Shown one piece after another: positions 9,721 through 18,837 of a stretch of DNA of 64,000 bases. The notes under the pieces were generated by a model. That model had not been told where the DNA came from. It ran no database searches and worked only from the letters and a program-made list of their open reading frames with translations. This DNA comes from Methanosarcina barkeri str. Wiesmoor. GTDB lineage: Archaea; Halobacteriota; Methanosarcinia; Methanosarcinales; Methanosarcinaceae. The stretch covers positions 1,922,001 through 1,986,000 of the forward strand of contig NZ_CP009526.1 in the NCBI RefSeq assembly GCF_000969985.1. The letters run 5' to 3'. The position numbers and the translations under genes are program-made. The first letter of the stretch is position 1; every line of letters begins with the position of its first letter.

Positions 9721-10196
9721 AATTGTGGTTCAAATAGGTTCATTAAGGTTTCCAGTTGTGTTTTAATATAATTGCTTTTTAATATAATTGCTTTTTAATA
9801 TAATTGCTTTTTAATATAATTGCTTTTTAATATAATTGCTTTTTAATATAATTGCTTTTTAATATAATTGCTTTTTAACATAATTACTTTTTCAACATAA
9901 TTACTTTTTCAACATAATTACTTTTTCGGGGTTGGGATTTTTAGAGTTATTAGTTTTAAATTATCTCCCAGGGTCTAAAACTTTAAGAATGGTTTCCTTT
10001 AGGGTCATTTCCATCCAGGAACGGTTTTCTTTAAGAACAATCGGCTTTATGGATGACTTACTTTAAGGACAGTTTACTTTAAAACAGCGGTTCACTTTAT
10101 TAGTAATCAGGTCTTCAATCTGAGCAAAATCTCTCAGTTTATAACATTTGAGCATCGGCCTGCAGGAAAAAAGGTCCGAGCAACAGGAGACATAAA
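9721..10196. repeat. Intergenic region with 16-bp tandem repeat
   Basis: About 9763-9925 is a perfect then decaying tandem array of a 16-nt unit (ttttaatataattgct), around ten copies, with the last ones drifting to ttttcaacataattac. The rest of the spacer has short drifting repeats of a tttact motif (10060-10100). An aggag Shine-Dalgarno at 10184-10188 serves the next gene. Confidence 0.8.
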
Positions 10197-10475
10197 ATGA
10201 CATCAAGTCGTTTCATAATTACGGTTATAGGCAGTGACCGGGTAGGAATTGTTGCCAGAATCACTACTGTGATGGCAAGTTTCAATGTAAATATTGTTGA
10301 TATTACTCAGACTATCATGCAGGGTATATTCACCATGATTATGCTTGCAGAAGCTCCACAGAAGAATTTCGACCTTGCGGCTTTCCAGGAGGCTATGAGT
10401 GCCGAGGGGGAGAGCCTTGGAGTCGAGGTTAAGGTACAGCACGAAGACGCATTCCGCTTCATGCACAGGATCTGA
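10197..10475 (+). CDS. ACT-domain protein (UPF0237 type)
   Basis: Single ACT domain of 92 aa. It starts with the diagnostic IITVIGSDRVGIVARITTVM strand-helix, followed by NVNIVDITQTIMQGIFTM. ACT domains bind amino acids or other small ligands and regulate partner enzymes. ATG 10197 is preceded by caggag. The UPF0210 gene follows 62 bp downstream on the same strand; this pairing recurs in bacteria and archaea, so the ACT protein is inferred to be its regulatory partner. The ligand is unknown. Confidence 0.9.
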   Translation: MTSSRFIITVIGSDRVGIVARITTVMASFNVNIVDITQTIMQGIFTMIMLAEAPQKNFDLAAFQEAMSAEGESLGVEVKVQHEDAFRFMHRI

Positions 10476-10537
10476 TCTGGAGACTATCTGAAAATGATCT
10501 GGAAAATTAGTCTGTCTGAAACGAGAGGTAATTTTTC

Positions 10538-11899
10538 ATGTATATAAACCCAAAAGAAATTCTGGAAACAATCCAGATGGTCAGGATGGAACATCTCGAC
10601 ATCAGAACCGTAACAATGGGTATCAGCCTGAGGGACTGCAGCCATCCTGATATTGAGGTTTTCAATGAGAATATTTATGAAAAGATAACCACCCGTGCAA
10701 AAGAACTTGTGCGTACAACAAATGAAATCCAGAGCCTTTACGGTATTCCGATAATCAATAAACGAATCTCAGTAACTCCAATTGCTGTGGCAGCCGAAAG
10801 TTGCAGGGCTCCTGATTTCGTTTCCATTGCAAAAACCATGGACGAAGCTGCAAAGGATGCACAGGTAGACTTTATAGGAGGTTTCAGTGCCCTTGTCCAC
10901 AAAGGAGCAACTGTCGGGGATCTAAAACTTATCAATTCCATTCCTGAAGCCCTTAAAAGCACTGAAAAGGTCTGTTCGTCGATAAATGTTGCAACCACAA
11001 AAACAGGGATTAATATGGATGCAGTTGGCCTGATGGGCAGTATCATTAAAAAGACCGCGGATTTGACTGCGGATAGAGATGGGATAGGTTGTGCCAAGCT
11101 TGTGGTCTTTGCAAATGCCCCTGAAGACAATCCCTTTATGGCAGGAGCCTTTCACGGAATCGGTGAACCGGAGTGCGTTATCAACGTTGGGGTCAGTGGA
11201 CCTGGTGTTGTGAATGCTGCAATTCGCGAGCTTGAAAACCCAAATCTTACGGAAATTTCGGAGACTATCAAAAAGACAGCCTTTAAAATAACTCGCATGG
11301 GTGAAATGGTTGGTAGGGAAGTTTCGCGAAGGCTTGGAGTCGAATTCGGGATTCTGGACCTTTCCCTGGCTCCGACGCCTGCAATTGGGGATAGTGTTGC
11401 TGCGATTCTTGAGGCAATGGGGCTTGAGCGCTGTGGAGCTCACGGAACGACTGCAGCCCTTGCCCTGCTGAATGATGCCGTAAAAAAAGGCGGAGCAATG
11501 GCTTCCTCCTCAGTAGGAGGCCTTAGTGGAGCTTTTATCCCTGTCAGTGAGGACGCAGGCATGATTGAAGCCGTCAGGGCCGGAGCCCTCAATCTGGAAA
11601 AGCTTGAAGCTATGACCAGCGTCTGCTCGGTCGGCCTTGATATGATCGCAGTTCCTGGTGATACTCCTGCTTCCACCCTTTCAGCTATTATCGCTGACGA
11701 GATGGCCATAGGAGTAATAAATAGAAAAACAACGGCAGTCAGAGTTATCCCAGCTCCTGGAAAAAGAGTTGGAGATTCCGTAGAATTCGGCGGCCTGCTT
11801 GGAAATGCCCCAATTATGCCGTTAAGTAATTTCAGTTCCGAGACTTTCGTAAAACGGGGGGGAAGAATCCCGGCTCCTATACAGTCACTTACAAACTGA
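10538..11899 (+). CDS. UPF0210 (DUF711) family protein
   Basis: 453-aa member of the UPF0210/DUF711 family, whose biochemical role I cannot state. Recognisable blocks are [20 protein letters not shown] at the N-terminus, [29 protein letters not shown] in the centre, and the Gly-rich [17 protein letters not shown] and [13 protein letters not shown] near the C-terminus. The length equals the usual family size (~450). A gagaggt Shine-Dalgarno precedes ATG 10538. It lies in tandem with the ACT-domain gene and is probably in one operon with it. The 3' side carries a 16-nt repeat (agggtgaaccagctaa) in three copies at 11898-11946. Confidence 0.9.
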   Translation: MYINPKEILETIQMVRMEHLDIRTVTMGISLRDCSHPDIEVFNENIYEKITTRAKELVRTTNEIQSLYGIPIINKRISVTPIAVAAESCRAPDFVSIAKTMDEAAKDAQVDFIGGFSALVHKGATVGDLKLINSIPEALKSTEKVCSSINVATTKTGINMDAVGLMGSIIKKTADLTADRDGIGCAKLVVFANAPEDNPFMAGAFHGIGEPECVINVGVSGPGVVNAAIRELENPNLTEISETIKKTAFKITRMGEMVGREVSRRLGVEFGILDLSLAPTPAIGDSVAAILEAMGLERCGAHGTTAALALLNDAVKKGGAMASSSVGGLSGAFIPVSEDAGMIEAVRAGALNLEKLEAMTSVCSVGLDMIAVPGDTPASTLSAIIADEMAIGVINRKTTAVRVIPAPGKRVGDSVEFGGLLGNAPIMPLSNFSSETFVKRGGRIPAPIQSLTN

Positions 11900-12610
11900 A
11901 GGGTGAACCGGCTAAAGGGTGAACCAGCTAAAGGGTGAACCAGCCGGTAAATCCGGCCACTTGTTTTTTGTTTTTCGGAAGTAAGCCGACACGCCATCAG
12001 GTATTTTTCAATATAGAATTACTGGTTTTTGTCATAGAATAATATATTACAGGGAGAAGATACTATAATTACAGGGATTACAGGGCTATTTTTTCGAAAC
12101 TATTTAGGATTATAATTTTTTGTGCGGAAATAATATTTGCTTGAAAGCAATTTTTTGTATAATTAATTTAAAATAATTTATGCTACTCGTATATTCTGGA
12201 ATAAGGGGATAAACGGGGTATCATCGAATAAAAGAATATCCTGAGGCCGCTGATCCGTCTCTTAGAATCTCTTAGAATAAACGTGTTTGGGGGAGCATAA
12301 TATTTCGAAGAGACTGTATTGGGGATGCAGTAAACGGATTCAGCGTCTCTGGACTTCTTCTTACAATTATTTGCTATTCTTTTGATTTGTTATTTGCTTT
12401 TGATGAAAGTCCTTCATTTTAATATGACGAAAGTTCCCTGTATAACCGAGAAACTACCAAGACATCACTCTGATTTATTGTAACAGGATATCAGATTCAT
12501 TGTAACAGGATATCAGATTCATTGTAACAAAATATCACTAAGATTCATTATAACAAGATACCATCAAGATCTGTTTACCGTTAACTGGTTGTTAACCGGC
12601 TGCTGCAGGG
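11900..12610. repeat. Long intergenic region with two tandem repeats
   Basis: The first 45 bp hold three copies of a 16-nt unit (agggtgaaccagctaa). Around 12468-12560 is a ~22-nt repeat (gattcattgtaacaggatatca) in about four degenerating copies. I see no porA, porC or porD coding remnants in any frame upstream of porB. Confidence 0.65.
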
Positions 12611-12742
12611 ATGGAAGTTGAGGCATTCAATGAAAAGCACTGCAAAGTTATTGAGAAAATGCCAGAGGATTCAAGAATCCAGGATGAAAATTCCGGAGTT
12701 CCGCTTGAAAGCCAGCTCCTGGGCCTTAAGGAGGCATATTAA
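12611..12742 (+). CDS. 43-aa ORF translationally coupled to porB
   Basis: Reading frame [20 protein letters not shown]... ending LLGLKEAY, with its TAA at 12740-12742 sharing the final A with the ATG of porB (TAATG). An in-frame TAA sits 18 nt upstream of the ATG, so the peptide cannot be longer as the sequence stands. The internal aaggagg at 12728-12734 is the Shine-Dalgarno for porB. It could be a genuine leader/coupling peptide, or the eroded 3' end of a once larger upstream gene. It has no recognisable domain. Confidence 0.4.
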   Translation: MEVEAFNEKHCKVIEKMPEDSRIQDENSGVPLESQLLGLKEAY

Positions 12743-13632
12743 TGATTAGAACTGCACCGAAAACGTATGTCACATCCGGGCACAGTGCCTGTCCGGGTTG
12801 TTGTGATGCTTTTGCTGCAAAATTTACACTCATGGGAGCAGGCCCTGACAGCATTGTTGTTAACCCTACTGGCTGTCTGGAAGTTACAAGTACGCCTTTT
12901 CCGCTGTCTTCATGGCAGGTTCCATGGATCCACTCCCTCTTTGAAAACGGGGCTGCAGTGGCTTCAGGGATCGACGCTGGCTTAAAAGCCCTTGGCAAAA
13001 AGAAAAATACTAAGATTATAGTTATTGCAGGCGATGGTGCTACTATGGATATAGGCTTTGGGGCTATTTCAGGTGCGTTTGAGCGGGGCCATGACTTTAC
13101 CTATGTCTGTATGGACAACGAAGCCTATATGAACACTGGAGTCCAGCGCAGCAGTGGAACGCCCTATGATGCGAGCACAACGACTACTCCACCCGGAAAA
13201 TTCTCCTTTGGAAACCCGCGTCCTAAGAAGAATATGCCTGCTATCATGGCAGCTCATGGCTCTCCATATGTGGCCACTACCTCTATAGGTTTCCCAAGAG
13301 ACATGATTCGGAAGGTCAAGAAGGCAACTGAAGTCATGGGCCCTACCTACATCCATGCCCATGCTCCGTGTACAACAGGCTGGGGTTTTGATACTTCAAA
13401 GACCCTGGAGATTGCTAAACTTGCAGTTGAAACCTGTCTCTGGCCCATGTATGAAATGGAAAACGGGGAAATTACCCAGGTCAGGAAAATTAAGAACCCA
13501 AGGCCGGTCGAAGAATATCTGAGAGTCCAGAAAAGGTTCAAACACCTGTTCACCATGGTAGGCGGTGAAGACGAAATAAAGAAGATTCAGGCCATGGCGG
13601 ACTGGAATATAAAACATTTCGGACTTCAGTGA
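12742..13632 (+). CDS. porB: Pyruvate:ferredoxin oxidoreductase beta subunit (PorB), stand-alone
   Basis: TPP-binding subunit of pyruvate synthase (acetyl-CoA + CO2 + reduced ferredoxin to pyruvate). The Cys cluster motif GHSACPGC near the N-terminus and [10 protein letters not shown] are present. The thiamine diphosphate motif starts at [11 protein letters not shown] and ends with [10 protein letters not shown], all intact. 296 aa, normal for PorB. Unusually, porA, porC and porD are absent: the upstream side is a long repeat-bearing spacer and a 43-aa ORF, and the downstream gene is convergent. It may be a second paralogue that pairs with subunits encoded elsewhere, or a 2-oxoacid oxidoreductase of different specificity. 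Confidence 0.9.
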   Translation: MIRTAPKTYVTSGHSACPGCCDAFAAKFTLMGAGPDSIVVNPTGCLEVTSTPFPLSSWQVPWIHSLFENGAAVASGIDAGLKALGKKKNTKIIVIAGDGATMDIGFGAISGAFERGHDFTYVCMDNEAYMNTGVQRSSGTPYDASTTTTPPGKFSFGNPRPKKNMPAIMAAHGSPYVATTSIGFPRDMIRKVKKATEVMGPTYIHAHAPCTTGWGFDTSKTLEIAKLAVETCLWPMYEMENGEITQVRKIKNPRPVEEYLRVQKRFKHLFTMVGGEDEIKKIQAMADWNIKHFGLQ

Positions 13633-13675
13633 AGAATAAAGTTCCAGTATCCTGAAGTTCCAGTATCCTGAATTT

Positions 13676-14572
13676 TTATTTTGAATCCACCCAGAGCGCC
13701 CTCATCGTTTCCCTTATTGCTTCTATCTTTTTTATATTAGCTTCATCATTTATGATATCGAGTTCATTGAAGGATTCAAGGGCTATCTTAGCTGCAATTG
13801 AGGCATCGTTCAGATATCTGTTTCCTGAATTGCTCACAATGGTCTGGAGGGCAGAGGCTGCCTGGAGAATCGCACTTTCCATATTTTCGTCCTCAACTTT
13901 TTTCCCAACTTCTTCAATAGAGCTTGCGATATTTATTACCGTATTCTGGAGATTTTCCTTCATGGCTGCGGCAGCCATCTCTTGAAGCATAAGCTCTATT
14001 CCCACTGCAGCTTCTTCGAGATTCTTCTGAGCCGTAAGTTTTCCAATATCCCCAAGGCATGAGATACATATTGCCGCATTTTCCGAAAAATCTGGAACCT
14101 TCACCCCCGCAATAGCTTTTCCGATTTCTCCAAGCCCTATTATAACTGCTATAGTTTCTCTTTCCTTATTAAGGAGAGCTGCCGTATTCCCGCTTCTCCC
14201 GAGAACTGAAGCCGCGAGCTTGGCTGCCATTTCCATCTGCTGTTTGGCAGCTGTTTTTCCTATAGCTCCAAATGAAAGTAGAACCCGGACATTCGTTTCC
14301 TGCATATTCTGCTCCATCGAGCATTGTAGCAGCTTTTCAAGAGCTTGAATAGCATTGACTGCGGCATTCTCCATTCCCTGGCGAGCAGCAGCCTTTCCTA
14401 TTTCCTTTATGGAAACTACTGTTTTTTCAGCTTCTGGCTCTTTTCTCTCGTTCACATAGCCTATGCCGATTTCGGTCAGACAACTGAGGGCCTTGTTTAC
14501 TCCTTCGTCAAACCTCTCTCTAACGGAATTAAAACCCAAGTTTACCATTTTGTCTTCTTTCTTTGAAAACAT
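13676..14572 (-). CDS. Helical-repeat protein with five EIGK-type repeats (298 aa)
   Basis: Function unknown. The protein is made of roughly 42-residue alpha-helical repeats, each with a helix-turn of the form (S/C/G)-x-x-E-I-G-K-x-x-A followed by an Ala-rich helix. They are SIKEIGKAAARQGMENAA, SFGAIGKTAAKQQMEMAA, GLGEIGKAIAG, CLGDIGKLTAQKNLEEAA and SIEEVGKKVEDENMESAI. This suggests an ARM/HEAT-like solenoid for protein-protein contacts. No signal peptide; the N-terminus (MFSKKEDKMVNLG) is basic and soluble. It is convergent with porB (44-bp gap). No catalytic residues seen. Confidence 0.7.
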   Translation of the reverse strand: MFSKKEDKMVNLGFNSVRERFDEGVNKALSCLTEIGIGYVNERKEPEAEKTVVSIKEIGKAAARQGMENAAVNAIQALEKLLQCSMEQNMQETNVRVLLSFGAIGKTAAKQQMEMAAKLAASVLGRSGNTAALLNKERETIAVIIGLGEIGKAIAGVKVPDFSENAAICISCLGDIGKLTAQKNLEEAAVGIELMLQEMAAAAMKENLQNTVINIASSIEEVGKKVEDENMESAILQAASALQTIVSNSGNRYLNDASIAAKIALESFNELDIINDEANIKKIEAIRETMRALWVDSK

Positions 14573-14929
14573 GGCATAAGACTCCTTTTCAGCGGCTAGT
14601 CCTTCTCATAAAAGACTCGCAAGAAGAGTTTCAGTATACACTATTCTCAAAAAGTCTTTTATCCTCATCAATTCCTACTCCGCTTTATTTTTCTCACTTA
14701 TTTTCCAGATACTCTTTATTTATGTTTTCCTGGATTCAAATATTTTCAGGTAATGGTGAGCTTTCAGACGGATTAATAAGTCATTAAACCGATAAACTCG
14801 TTAGATTAAATTGTTAAACTGGCTAGAAAAGGATCTTGTTTCTCTTTATTAAGTATCCGTCAATTCGCACTACCAGCAGGTTATAAAACATGCATTAAGA
14901 AGGCGATTTATCTGACGCAGGAAAGAAAA
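14573..14929. other. Intergenic region upstream of the phosphoribosyltransferase
   Basis: About 360 bp. No independent gene is evident. The phosphoribosyltransferase frame is open back to about 14810 without any ATG, GTG or TTG. An aggaaagaaaa stretch ends at 14929, immediately before the ATT codon proposed as that gene's start. Confidence 0.5.
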
Positions 14930-15625
14930 ATTCAGTCTCAACAATCCCGATGCCAGGCAGAAAAGGACTCATTCAGGTGTGAGCTTATAAGCTTTAATGA
15001 AGTCTTGCGGCTTTCCAGAATTCTTGCCCGAAAAATCAAAACTTCTGGCTATATGCCTGACTTGATTGTTGCCATAGGGAGAGGAGGCTATGTGCCTGGA
15101 AGGCTGGTTTCCGATTTTTTACTCTTCAATGACCTTACCTCAATGAAGATTGAACACTATTCAAGAGCTGCGGATATGCAGGAAGAAGCAAGAATAAAAT
15201 TCCCTATTCCTGTGGATATAACAGGAAAAAAAATCTTGATTATCGATGACGTAACCGATACAGGAGAGACACTTCATCTTGCAGTAGATTACCTTTTAAA
15301 CCTGAAGCCTGAATCTGTCAGGACTGCAGTGCTCCAGCATAAAATCTGCTCGAATTTCACGCCTGATTTTTATGCCCAGAAGGTTCTCAAATGGCGCTGG
15401 ATCATTTACCCCTGGGCCAGGTATGAGGATCTGGCAGGGTTTGCGGAAAAAATTATCCAGAACAGAACCCTTGATATCTCTCAAATTATAGTTGAGTTTA
15501 AGCAGAGGTATGAGCTGGATCTCAAGGAAACCGAACTTCTCAAAATTCTAGACGATCTGACTGAAAGAGGTGAGCTTGAAAGCACAAAACAGGATAAAAG
15601 AAAGTTATGGAGCCTCAAGCAATAG
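14930..15625 (+). CDS. Phosphoribosyltransferase-family protein (probable ATT start)
   Basis: Type I phosphoribosyltransferase fold. The PRPP-binding motif is KKILIIDDVTDTGETLH, and the N-terminal hood has PDLIVAIGRGGYVPGRL. It binds PRPP and a base (purine salvage-like), or has a regulatory role. The only conventional start, TTG 15005, would cut off CELISFNEV, which forms the family's first helix. The frame is open upstream and the ATT at 14930 lies 7 nt after an AGGA sequence (14919-14922), so I place the start there (231 aa). The C-terminal ~55 residues form a helical, possibly winged-helix extension (LDLKETELLKILDDLTERGE). The family call is secure; the start is inferred. Confidence 0.82.
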   Translation: MQSQQSRCQAEKDSFRCELISFNEVLRLSRILARKIKTSGYMPDLIVAIGRGGYVPGRLVSDFLLFNDLTSMKIEHYSRAADMQEEARIKFPIPVDITGKKILIIDDVTDTGETLHLAVDYLLNLKPESVRTAVLQHKICSNFTPDFYAQKVLKWRWIIYPWARYEDLAGFAEKIIQNRTLDISQIIVEFKQRYELDLKETELLKILDDLTERGELESTKQDKRKLWSLKQ

Positions 15626-15659
15626 ACACTTCACGAAAGGGGGTTCAAACCAAAAGATA

Positions 15660-15810
15660 AGATCATAGAACCAGCAGATCGATAGAAATAACGAATCTGT
15701 AGAACTAACAGATCGATAGAATTAACGGATCGATAGAATTAAGAATCGCAGAATTAACGGATCGATAGAATTAAGAATCGCAGAATTAACGGATCGATAG
15801 AACTAAAAAG
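15660..15810. repeat. Tandem repeat downstream of phosphoribosyltransferase
   Basis: Direct repeats built from acggatcgatagaattaa and gaatcgcagaatta blocks (17/32-nt periodicity), about five gatcgatag cores. The gatcgatag motif is itself nearly palindromic. No gene; the spacer continues to the convergent gene ending at 15935. Confidence 0.75.
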
Positions 15811-15934
15811 ACAAAAATTGGCAAAGGTCAGTTTTATCTCTCACTTGAAGAGAGGGTTCTGCGACCTTTTGCACTCCTAAAGTAATGACAGTATGAAATT
15901 CTCTATTAATGAGGATATAATGAATATATCTCAT

Positions 15935-16363
15935 TTAGAGCTTCAAAATCCCCAGATCAAGGCTCAGGGACACCACTATTGCAACAATTGAAAGCACTGA
16001 AATGATAAGGTAATTTGCACGTTCTTTTGATATAGAAAGACTGCACAGCAGATATTCCAGTCCTTCAAGGTCTTTATCCGAAAGGTTCTGCCGATTCCTG
16101 ACTTTTTCCAGCAGGTCCAGGTTTTTGACAACGACAAACCTTCTCTTTGCAATATGATATCTGTGTGTGAAGAACCAGAGGTAACCCACGACTCCAATAT
16201 ACCAGATTGCTTTTCCCCAGAAAACGCTGTAGTGGTCAGCTATAATTATGCTTCTTAACAGGATGGCGGAAATCAACCCTACGTAAAAGTATAACTTGAT
16301 TACAGGCATCCCGTATCTACGGGGAATTTCAAATGTTAGAGTTTCGGATTTTAACTCGTTCAT
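15935..16363 (-). CDS. Membrane protein of unknown function (142 aa)
   Basis: Three to four hydrophobic segments: about residues 22-43 (IKLYFYVGLISAILLRSIII), 48-67 (FWGKAIWYIGVVGYLWFF) and 118-138 (YLIISVLSIVAIVVSLSL), the latter following a soluble loop (KNLDLLEKVRNRQNLSDKDLEG). No family recognised. It lies 82 bp downstream of glnK on the same strand, so it could be a third member of the amtB-glnK transcription unit, but the spacer has A-rich sequence and no clear terminator either way. Confidence 0.6.
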   Translation of the reverse strand: MNELKSETLTFEIPRRYGMPVIKLYFYVGLISAILLRSIIIADHYSVFWGKAIWYIGVVGYLWFFTHRYHIAKRRFVVVKNLDLLEKVRNRQNLSDKDLEGLEYLLCSLSISKERANYLIISVLSIVAIVVSLSLDLGILKL

Positions 16364-16445
16364 AGTTCTTCTACCTGATTCCTAAAATTGTTAAAAAATA
16401 ATTGTAAATGAAGAAAAAGGAGATTGAAGAAAAAGGAGATGCAGT

Positions 16446-16793
16446 TTAGAGAGCATCTCCATTTCTTTCTCCAGTTCTTATTCTAACTACAGTTTCAATG
16501 GGGGTAACAAAGATCTTTCCGTCTCCAATTTCTCCAGTATACGCTGAACTCTGAATAATTTTAATAATCTCTTCAATTTTGTCTTCAGGGGCTGCGATCT
16601 CTATTTTGGTTTTGGGAAGAAGATCCACACAATATTTTTTACCTCTCCACTGCTGTACGATTCCTTTCTGCTGTCCACGTCCTTTGACATCAGTTACTGT
16701 CAGGCTAGGATACCCGGCTTCTTCAAGGGCATCTTTTACCTCATGCAGCTTCATGGGCTTTATTATTGCTTCGATTTTGCACATTTTAGTCAT
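16446..16793 (-). CDS. glnK: Nitrogen regulatory protein P-II
   Basis: PII signal transducer that senses ATP/ADP and 2-oxoglutarate and gates the AmtB channel. 115 aa. The N-terminal MCKIEAIIKPMKLHEVKDAL strand-helix is present, as are the T-loop (GRGQQKGIVQQWRGKKYCVD, with the T-loop Tyr in KKYC) and the C-terminal signature SAYTGEIGDGKIFV. ATG 16793 lies one base after the amtB stop, with its ggaggaa Shine-Dalgarno inside the amtB 3' end, so translation is coupled. The order amtB-glnK is the conserved ammonium-uptake arrangement. Confidence 0.97.
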   Translation of the reverse strand: MTKMCKIEAIIKPMKLHEVKDALEEAGYPSLTVTDVKGRGQQKGIVQQWRGKKYCVDLLPKTKIEIAAPEDKIEEIIKIIQSSAYTGEIGDGKIFVTPIETVVRIRTGERNGDAL

Positions 16794-16794
16794 G

Positions 16795-18204
16795 TTATTC
16801 CTCCCTCATCAGGTATTCGGGATATGCTCTGATTCCGTGTTCACTGATATCAAGGCCCATGATTTCTTCTTCTTCTGATACTCTAAGCCCTATTACGGCA
16901 TCGAGGATTTTGAAGATTATATATGAGATACCAAATCCCCAGACCATGGTTACCAGTACGGATACAAGCTGGATAAGCAGTAAGCTAATTCCTCCACCGT
17001 AGAAGAGTCCTGGTACTGCAGCAGCGTACGTGGCATCTGCAAGAATCCCGTTTCCCATCCCTATGGAAAAGAGCCCAACAGAGATAAGTCCCCAGCTTCC
17101 ACAATATCCATGTACTGCAATTGCACCTACAGGGTCATCCAGCTTCAGTTTGTTTTCATTAAACATGACACCTACATAAATTATTATCCCGGCAACAAGA
17201 CCAATCACCAGGGCTGCCCAGTTTGATATCGATCCACAGGGGGCGGTAACCGCTACAAGCCCGCCGAGAAGCCCGTTTGCAGTGAGGGATGGATCTGGTT
17301 TTCCAGTCTTTACCCAGGTAATAATCATGACCATAAGAGCTCCTGCAGCGGCTGCAAGGAAGGTATTGACTACTACCAGGTTCATATAAGGATCATTTGC
17401 ATTGAGGGTGCTTCCTCCGTTGAATCCCAACCATCCGAGAGCCAGGATAAGAGTTCCCAGGAAGGTAATAGTCAGGTTATGACCTGGAATAGGTATGGGT
17501 TTTCCGTTTTTAAATCTCCCTATCCTTGCGCCCACAAGAATTACACCCGCAAGGGCAGAATATCCTCCTATTGAGTGTACAACTCCAGAACCGGCAAAGT
17601 CATGACTTGCCACTCCAATTGCTTTTACTATTGGGCTATCGGCGCCACTTAAGAGGGCCATATCCGCTCCGCTCCAGACCCAGTGACCGTATATAGGGTA
17701 AATTACGGCTACCATCATGATACAGTAGACAAGATAGGCCTTAAAGTTGGTTCTCTCAGCCATTGCTCCTGAAACTATAGTCGCACCAGTAGCCGCGAAA
17801 ACCATCTGGAAGAACCACGAGTTCCAGGTTGCATTGTCCGCGCCTGCCAGGAAGAATTGATTGGTTCCTATTAGACCTGCGGCATCAGCTCCATACATTA
17901 TGCCCCAGCCAACAGCCCAGTAGACGAGAATACCCAGGACAACAGTCATGAAGTTTTTCATCAGAATGTTGGCGGTATTTTTACTTCTCGTAAGCCCAGT
18001 TTCCACAAGCGAGAAACCTGCATGCATAAAGAATACCAGTCCACTTGCCAGTAACAGCCACATAAACGTTAGTGTAGTCTTTATTTCCTCAATCGACGCG
18101 GCATTTTGATCGGACGTTGCTGCAAGGGCTGGTGAAACCAGTGCTATAAGTAAAATAAACGTAACTATCGATAATTTTTTTAGTCTTTCCATCTTTTTCA
18201 CCAT
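16795..18204 (-). CDS. amtB: Ammonium transporter (Amt/AmtB family)
   Basis: Ammonium channel of the cytoplasmic membrane, 469 aa. An N-terminal signal peptide (KKLSIVTFILLIALVSPALA) precedes 11 hydrophobic helices. Conserved blocks include the Phe-gate/selectivity region FFQMVFAATGATIVSGAMAE and the twin histidines in SHDFAGSGVVHSIGG and AIAVHGYCGSWG. An aggagg Shine-Dalgarno lies ~12 nt upstream of ATG 18204; the second Met (MERLKK) is an alternative start. glnK follows one base later. Expression is presumably induced by nitrogen limitation. Confidence 0.96.
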   Translation of the reverse strand: MVKKMERLKKLSIVTFILLIALVSPALAATSDQNAASIEEIKTTLTFMWLLLASGLVFFMHAGFSLVETGLTRSKNTANILMKNFMTVVLGILVYWAVGWGIMYGADAAGLIGTNQFFLAGADNATWNSWFFQMVFAATGATIVSGAMAERTNFKAYLVYCIMMVAVIYPIYGHWVWSGADMALLSGADSPIVKAIGVASHDFAGSGVVHSIGGYSALAGVILVGARIGRFKNGKPIPIPGHNLTITFLGTLILALGWLGFNGGSTLNANDPYMNLVVVNTFLAAAAGALMVMIITWVKTGKPDPSLTANGLLGGLVAVTAPCGSISNWAALVIGLVAGIIIYVGVMFNENKLKLDDPVGAIAVHGYCGSWGLISVGLFSIGMGNGILADATYAAAVPGLFYGGGISLLLIQLVSVLVTMVWGFGISYIIFKILDAVIGLRVSEEEEIMGLDISEHGIRAYPEYLMREE

Positions 18205-18837
18205 ATTATTTTTTTGCCTCCTTTCTTCACCGGAAACCAGTAACCGGTTGACTACTCTATTGTATATAAAATTTTCGATTACTTGCAGTAAGTATTACAA
18301 TGTATATATAAAGAAATAGTTACAAAGTTCTCTGCTACGCATATCCAGAAATAAGTGAAAGACGTAATTTCTTAGAAACTAATTTCTTGGTTTTGTAGAA
18401 AAACTTTCCGAATCAACTACAAAAAGCTAAAACGTACAAACTTAAATTGTATGCACCTGCGCAAGCCTTAAAGATTGGACACGCTGCCGGAATTCCTGCT
18501 CGATTTCTTAGAAATAGTCAAATTTCCTTTTGCCAGATTCCCTTAATATGAAGACTGAAATTCCAGTTTGGATACATTTTATAGTGGTTTATAAACTAAT
18601 TATATAAGTTCAAGTGGAACATTTATACAGAGTCGATAGTATGAAAGAAATAAAAAACACGTGAAGTTTTGTTTCACTTCTGGCATTAGGGACAGATCTC
18701 ATCACCCTTCGTGCTCTCAAAGTGATTAAAAAAAATAAAAAGGAAAAATGAAAAAGAAAAAAGAATGAAAAAGAATAAAAAAGAATAAAAAAGAATAAAA
18801 GGGAAAGAGGTAGAAATTTTGAAATGTTTAAGGCCTT
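18205..18837. promoter_or_regulatory. amtB-glnK upstream region with TATA-like boxes
   Basis: About 630-bp spacer between two minus-strand genes. Reading the minus strand, TTTATATAC near 18261-18270 and TTTATATATA near 18301-18313 are good archaeal TATA candidates upstream of amtB. I looked for the methanogen NrpR operator pattern GGAA-N6-TTCC and found no clean match. The metallophosphoesterase-proximal part (18720-18800) is an A-rich run of aagaataaaa repeats, a probable terminator-like zone. Confidence 0.45.

Noticed and set aside
18205-18837. NrpR operator upstream of amtB
   Set aside because: No convincing GGAA-N6-TTCC site found; ggaattcc without spacer near 18490 does not fit.
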